DNA of 64,000 nucleotides from assembly GCA_025642065.1 (NCBI GenBank), contig JAODUP010000324.1, positions 181,001 through 245,000 of the forward strand, given 5' to 3'. Position 1 is the stretch's first letter. Each line of letters starts with the position of its first letter. The position numbers were made by a program, and so were the translations under genes. The stretch is from Paralvinella palmiformis. Lineage: Eukaryota > Annelida > Polychaeta > Terebellida > Alvinellidae. The notes below the pieces were generated by a model. That model was given only the letters and a program-made list of their open reading frames with translations. It did not search any database and had not been told where the DNA came from. Positions 23,599 to 32,100 of this stretch are shown here, piece after piece.

Positions 23599-26500
23599 TT
23601 TAACCTGTGTATATTTCCATAGTAACAACAGTAAACAAAAGCTCACATTAAACATTGTAAATACAATGTACTTGTACCACATAAAAGTACCCGGGAATTT
23701 CTGAACTTAATTAGACCATACAAAAAGTGATAAAATATAACATAAGTTATTGTTATTATTACTTCTACTATTTGTATATCAGATTCGAGTCTTTTTCTTT
23801 GTCTGACCCATTATGATTAAAGGACACAGCACCTGTAATCTGTTCAAGTACAGCTCATATCATACACAGATCACCTGATCTCACCTCTTTAGAATGGTCG
23901 GTCAAAATTTAGGACAGTACCACCTATGGTCAATATTGACTCACTACAACTAAAGCCACATTAACCCAGTTTAGAGGCATATTTTTCCAAAAGAAGAGGT
24001 TTGCTCTTCAAGGTACAAAGCAATTATGACGTTACCAATGACACAAAGTAAACAATATTTTTGCACAATTTGTATTACCACTTTCTATTATTACTTAAGC
24101 TACCCATGTTTTTGGCTTACACTTCTCACAATATCTACTGTAAATTGAACCACTTGATGACAATAATTGGGTTAATAGTTTAATAATACACACTGGGTGA
24201 TAAGAGGCTTTCTAGTTCTGAAAAGATTCATGTTTAGGTTGGCAAATATTAAAACAGTTCCATCATAACTCACTAAACAGACATGTGTCTGAGTAAAACT
24301 AAAAGATATGTAACTAAATTAAAACAAAACATATATTTGTTCTTTGAATGCAGAATGATGAGCATAATTTTGTAAGCAGATATGCAAGAAGCAACACAAT
24401 GATGACAACATAAGTCTTGTTTAAAAAAAACCAATGCATTACCGTGTTTAATGTTCAACCTGGGCCAGTTTGTTTTTATTTGCAGTCTTATGCTTAATTC
24501 TTCTTTGTGCATCATTAACATTAATTACTAACTAAACCCCTGATCTCTCTCAACATTCACTGAGATACAATAACCATCTGCTGTCTTGACCATTCTCCAA
24601 AATGATAAGTGAGACAGTCATGTAAAGTAATCCGAGACACAATATTAGCAATATTATTTAATTCATTTCATTATATATCATCTTGAAACAAGGATAACAC
24701 AAAAAATTGTAAAAATCTATTTCCTGTCTGGTCCCTTTTATTGAGCAGCTGTTCAAAACTCATAGGGTATGGAAAATGGAACTGTAATACCCATGAACTT
24801 ATAAATATACATAGCAGATATTGCTGTGACCAAGTTGTATGGTGAACTCAATTTTACCTGCTATATCACACCTCAGACACAACATTCACATTTCATAAAT
24901 GTGACACCTAGTACTAGATAGGACAGGGCACTCAATTACTGTGTCCTACAAAACCATCTCACCCTCTAAAAGTGAACACAGCTGAGCAACTTTACAAACA
25001 TAACCTGTTGTACTGATCAAATATAGGAACAGCCTGGTCAAATGGAAACTACAGTTGACTAATGCACAGGAATAGTTGTACTTGTAGTAAGTACTAAGGA
25101 ATCCCTGGAGTCAAAATATTTTATAAAGTTATCCATTACCTGTGCCGCAGTATGAGACCATAATGAGACCATCTTTAATACATACAGGTCAGGAAAAAAC
25201 CTGTCATTCAATCTGTTTAATAACTCAGAGATCCATGTTGGCCGAGAGGACTTCCAAAGCAATCAATAACATGCGTGTCTTTCTGGTATGTTCACGCTGG
25301 TGCTAACTACAGGGCTTGAAAGAAACAGTACTGCCTAACAGTAACATATTGTAATGTGGATATTAAAGTTTGCTGGTGAAGTGGATTTTTGCATAGCAAA
25401 ATATGTGACACAACATTACTGCAGTCATCTGTACTGACATATATGAAAACAAAAGTCACTGAAAGGTAACTGACAAAGGTTATGAATTTGATGCGTATTT
25501 ATTTCAAATAGTACATTATGTTGAGATTGCTTTAAATTTGTATTATTTCGTTCAGATTTTACTATTATGGTTTTCATCAGGTTGATTGGAATCTTAGATA
25601 ATAGCACCATTATGTGTATGACGTCAGTGGTGCCAAACAAATCTCAACATGGTATGTTGATGTCGTTGTTTTATCGCCATATTTATACACATTGTAATAG
25701 CTGGAACGACCTTTGAAGGCAATCAGGCTAACTGATTTACTAGTTCTTTGGTTTTCCACTGTTCTGTGCCACTCCCACTGTGAATACTCAAAGCAGCCAG
25801 AGCGCAGTGCATCCTGGGAACCATCAAAGCTATGAAAGATGAATAGATAAAGGGCATCCAGAGGTTTGAACCACAGTTCTAACGGCCTGTTAGACGAAGT
25901 TGACATTTCAGATACAAAAATGAAAAAATATGGATTTGAATCTCAAAACAAGAGGATTATTGGGAAAACTATGAATAGACTGTTTTCTACAGATCTAGCT
26001 AGGAAGATTGTGTCAGAAAATTAAGAGACACTAACTGATTACAACTTACAATGGTCTGAGTTTAGATAATTTTGTAAACAACAAACACATTCATCAAAAG
26101 GGAAGCTAAGATTTCTCAGCCCAGTGTGAACAAAATATAATATTATTATATTTACCTTAACTAAACATGCTCATATTATCAGATACCGTATTAATCTTCT
26201 ATAATAGTATACATCTACCCGACTGCAAGGTTAAAAACACATCTGATCCTGAGCCAATAGATGTATTCCCGGTGTTTGATCCTCAGTCAATGAAAGAGGA
26301 ATATATCAACTAATCAGAAGCCATCCCATTAATTAGCCGTCTACAATGTAGTAAAAATTTAAAAAAATAATATCAATACATACAAAGAGCCCCAGTTGTA
26401 GCACATATAAACAATATTTTTTTAACAGGTTAGTCTACAATTTACAAAGCAATCAATCTATTTTGTTCACTTATAAGTGACTTGGGACTGGTATTGGAAT

Positions 26501-29113
26501 TAAAGAGTAACCAAATTTTTAAGAATCATTAACATCATTTCCATGACTACATGATTTACATCATTGGCAAGATAAGAAATACTCTGCCAGACTTTAACAT
26601 CACAGGACGGGTAACTTACATGAAGCCAGTCCAGTGAGATAGTACAATTTTGGGGAAACTTTGCATATAAACAAATTAATTTATTGTTATGTTTTGGGAG
26701 CTTATCTAAACTACAAGTATGGTATTCTGTAAACAATAAAATGCTGACTATTTGTGGATCTGACAGTGGTAAATATTGAGATAAAATATCTGATGAGAAC
26801 CTTCAATATGAGCCAATGGTCAAACATGGGATATTGGACCAAAGGGAATGTAATGGTGAAGGGAAATAGCCACCAGTCGGAGATAATACTGAGATGTGAA
26901 TAGTGTGCCACCAAAGTACACTGTTCACTGACAAGCTTAAATTGGGCCAAAAATGTTGATGAGACAAGTTAAAGGTTTTCTACCGAACAAACAGCTTACA
27001 ACAAATGAAGTGACAGACATTCATAAATTTGCCCGACTGTTATGATTCAGACTATATCATATGACAGATTATTTCATACTGGGCTTATAATAGTACTACT
27101 GCTAGAAGAAAACCCCTAAGAAGCTGACATGAGCTGTTCAATGCTGGCGATAGTCACACCTTAGATACATGGCTGAAGGGTGTCTGCCAAAGGAAATAAA
27201 TTCCACAAACACTAAATGCTTGCATTACAGTGCTAAACTGGAATGAAGTTTAATGTACTAATACTAATTTACACATTTTGCAGACCACAGAAGATACACA
27301 GAGGTTATTTAGCCATTTGACGCCAATTATATCACATGTGAACAACAAACTGTGAACATTATCCAAATGTTCATAATAAATCCACATATGCAGACAACAA
27401 CAAATTTGTGGACAGTATTTATGCAGACGTGTAATGTGTGTGGGGTTGATTGTGTGTGTGTGTGGGGGGGGGGAGACGTTTGCGTATGTGTGTGTGTGAC
27501 TACTAGTTAGTTCACGGTGAAGATGTCTGAGAACTAACAAACCCCCAAACCAAATAATTCATGTTATCTATTACATCATACATGTGGTACTTAATGATCC
27601 GAAGAGAGCATATTCATTCTGGTTATAAATGCTTCATAAATGTGAAGCCGACAGAGTTTAGGTCACAAAAAAACTGTTACACCAGTATCAAGTGCCACAG
27701 TACCAACCCAAACTAAACTCTCCTGTCATACGAGATGCTGACAGGTAATGTGTGACTACCAAAATATTCAGCTAAGTTTACTCAATGGATCAAGTATCTA
27801 ACCAAATGTTTCAACAGTAACATCGATGCTAGACAATTAACACACTAATACAACGTTTTCTTAAATCAGTAAGTAGGTTATGCATTAACTGATCTAACAG
27901 TCTGCTAATAACGCCGAAGATCAAAGCTCTTTATATATTAAGACTAAATTGAAAACAAAACTATTACTTCTCTCTCTCTCACACACACACACACACAGAG
28001 ACAGAGAGAGGAGCCCAACAACTTAGCAAGTAATACATCACCGGTTAAATGCCGTATGTGCCATATTTAGAAAAGTGAGCTTTGAATATTAGAAAAATAT
28101 AAGTTTTCTATATTGAATTTTTCAGTTTTCACATTTCAAGCCAAAATATTAACAGCTAATGAGCCACAGCACTTGCCACAAAGTAACACAACACTCCAGA
28201 TTTGTTCCGACTGATTGTTTTTGGAAAGTGGTTAACAATGAGACAAACATTAGCTGATGAAATTTAAAGAAAAAAACCAAAACAAAACACACGTTCACAT
28301 GTTAAGCCCAAACGCCATAAAAACGACAGAAACAAATAACTTTAAATTTTGTTGCATGTGGTAGTGATAAGCACTACCAACTCGGCTACAAAGTCATTTT
28401 CAACTAACACAACAATCAGTCCAACTGATAGTTCTAAATGTTATAGTAAATTCCATCATTTTACTTAAGATCCCAAAAGTGAGAGATCAATTAAGTACTA
28501 CATCAGGCTATACAGAACCCAACTCACTCTACTGAATACTGGTGTTTCTCAAACTAAGTTTGGTGAAATGATCTAAACATTCAGTATTTACATCAGTTAT
28601 GGCCTCATAGGAAATATGTAAAATAAACAGTAATACATAAAATAATCAAGTCTTAAATAGGACTTGAATATAAAATGAGGGTAAATATAGTAAATACATT
28701 AAACTATACCCACGTTTTTGGATGTCAGGTGAATGCAGTACCTTTCACAGTTTAAGTAATACCAACAAGAAAGACTTCTTATAACAAGATAATTATTTTA
28801 AACAAGAATGATTTCCTATGAATCATTAACATCTATCTAGTTGGTGATGACAAAAATTACCCCTATTTTAAATTTTTTCTGATACAATATGTATTACAAA
28901 ATAGGACAACCAAAACAAGCTTTGAGAGGGTACAATATTTCATCAAACAATATCATGAATTAAACAGAGACCATATAATGATAATAATGTAGTTGGTTGT
29001 AGATCTTCAGTGTGAAATAGCATCCTGATTAACTAAGTACAACAACTATGATGCATACCTAACAAATCAGTTACAGAGGTTCAGTTATCCTTAACCCAGG
29101 GCTTTACCTCTCA

Positions 29114-29160
<47 letters not shown>

Positions 29161-32100
29161 ACGGTACACAATTAAGGCATGATTTTCGATAAATTTAGTC
29201 ATGTTATTCAAATAATTGTGTAGTAGGTATGATATCAATACTGCCCAATTAACATAAATATGGCACTCCTAAACTAGCAGTGAGATATACATGTACAATA
29301 CTGTGAAATACATGCATGTTTATATATCTTCTTTTTTTCAATTTATCATGTATAAATGATCCATATATTATTACAGACAATTTCTGTTTTACTATAGAAG
29401 TAATTACACCCCACACCACTTAGGATCTGCTCTCATATCACTGACCGGATTTCTAATCAGGGAATTATCAAACATTTCCAGTCAATAGTGCCACTACAGA
29501 TGGGTTGTTTACAAACTACATAACACAAGGGTACCAATAACTGACTGTATGATGTTACTGGGTATAATTTTAGTATGTATCTGTGTTACAGACAGGGCTC
29601 CAAATTGCTATTACTAGCATTTTCACACAGCAATCTGTAAATTTTAGTAAATGAACCAGTACTCCACAGTAAATAAATACCTGACAAATGCTGGTATTTG
29701 GTCAGACTCCTAGCCATTCCCAGGGTGCAATACAAATAGAAGGAAATGAAATACCCCAAGGCTGGTCACTGCCAGTGTTTTACGTCCTATGCGCAGAATC
29801 TTAAAAGAACAATGAACTGATCCCCACGATAAAGTTAATATCTTGGGCTATTGGGGATTCTCACAAAACTTGTTTTAAACTTATTTAAAAAACATTTCTA
29901 TTAAAATAAGTTTCTGAACCTCTCCAAATCTCAGACATATCAGGTTACAGGCTTTCAAACCAATAAAAAAAAATGTATTCAACAAATGATAGCACATCAG
30001 ATATGCTTTGACATAGGAAAAATAAATAACACCAAAGACTACGTTGTAGACCTCCAATTTGAGGGTCATGTCCTAAAGCTACCTGTGTTTGTACTGTGTT
30101 TCATCTTATTACCTCGTTTTCTTGACAGTTTCCCAGTCATATGTCCAAAGTGTGAGGTTAAACATTCACTCCCTCTGAGGGAGCCCCTCATATCACTACT
30201 GAAGTTGCTTCACTTGAAGTAAATTAATACTATCATATGAATTGAGATCGAGAGGAAGATTTTTTTAAACATGTACGGCATGCATTCACTTCCATGAAGT
30301 CAAACACCCAATCACAACAAGCAGCACATTAGCCACCACGCATAACTACCCAACCGAAGTTCTAGATAACAGACTCCATTATTAGTGCACAGTGTTTGAG
30401 CTTAAGTATGATTAAATCACCGGCTGAAGTTGGCCATATCAAATTTTTACCAATTTAAACCAGGCTTTCACTTGTTTAACACGGGTGAAACTCGGACTGT
30501 ATTAGTTAAAACTGGGTTAAATTGAGGAAGATATAAATTTATACATATTTAAATCAAACAAATACGAAAAGTTAGAATGACCTGAATTGTAACAACGTCA
30601 TCTTGATATAATAACACACATAATTCACTATTTGAGATAATGCACTACTGCTAGAAAAAAGTGGACACCATGACATTATTGTAATCATTTACTGACTTGC
30701 TTTGTTGGTGTTCTAAGCCAATTAATCTGTTGTGTGGTTAGTTGGTCATTTATCTGTTCATTTGTTTCCCTAGCCTAGGAAGTGTTGTTAATTCAACTGA
30801 TCTAGTCAGCAGAAATGACACCGCTCTTCACTTTGGCTGGCTCTGGTCTACACATCTGCCATGTGGCAGTAGCTCAACAATTCAGCTAAAAGAATTTCTT
30901 CACATGGAGTTGCACACAGTCGATTTCATATGTGACTTTAATATAACTAAACTGGATTTAAGAGGTGGGGCAAAAAGAGGTTGCATTATAATCTCAATAT
31001 GTATACAAAACACCTGCAATAAGCCCTGAAAATTTTGCTGGTATTAACAACAGTGTTATTATTGAATATTACCATCATTTATTTATATATATATATATTT
31101 CAGATGGTAAATTAAGTGTTTTGGTATACCACATCTGTAATATTGACAAATGATTATGATCACTGACAGCATCACCAGAATCCCAACTGATCAAGTTTTA
31201 CTATACACACACTGTACATAATCTTGATTTTACATTTGATAACGCTTTTAATTGCAAAAAACACATTTCTTTGACATGTCGCTGCTGCTTTTACCATATT
31301 CGTGACCTTCACCATATTGGTCGCTATATAATATTTCTCTTTCAGTTGCAAAACCATTGCTACAGCACTCAATACTAGTAGGCTTCTTTTTAAGATCGCA
31401 TCTAAGGATATTCTAAAACCCAAGTGTGTTCAGAACTGCTTAGCTAGGGTTGTCACACAGTCTCCTCGGTTTTCTCATTCTGTCTTACTCCTGAAATATC
31501 TTCATTAGCTCCCTGTTCAATCTCGCATCATTTTAAAGCACTGTACCATTGCCTATCAAACTCTTTCTTCCAGAGAACATTCGTATATATTTCCCATGCT
31601 TTCTCTAGCACCAAAGCCCAGAGAGTTCCATTCATCTGGCTTTTGCTTGTTGTCTGTTCCCAGAGTAAAAACTCATGCTGGGACTTGTGTTTTTCAGTTG
31701 CTGTCCCTACTCCTTGAAATTCACTCCCTGAACATGTTAATTCATCAAATAGCATAGTTTCTTTTTGTCGCTATTTGAAAATTCACTTTTCAGACTTGCT
31801 TATCCCTCCTATTCCCAAGTTTCCACTGCATTTGATCTTTTGTTGGTGAATTTTGCATTCTACATGGACTATGAGGTTGCCTAACCCCACTTTAGAAGTT
31901 TGTAATTATTATTAATAGTACTATTCACAAAGTGAGATTGATGTTTGAGGCCAGTCTTTAGCCACTCTCAAAGTTTGTTCATCTGTTTGGAACAGATCTC
32001 TAAATATATGAACAAGGAAGAACAGCACTACACAGCCATAATGGTTTTACTCTTTAAACATCTATTAGTATTACTACATACCTTACAAGCTTCGCAGACA

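Noticed and set aside
30742..31029. 95-codon + strand frame with a protein-like middle
   Set aside because: No family match, no splice-supported extension, and it abuts the LINE fragment; too weak to call.
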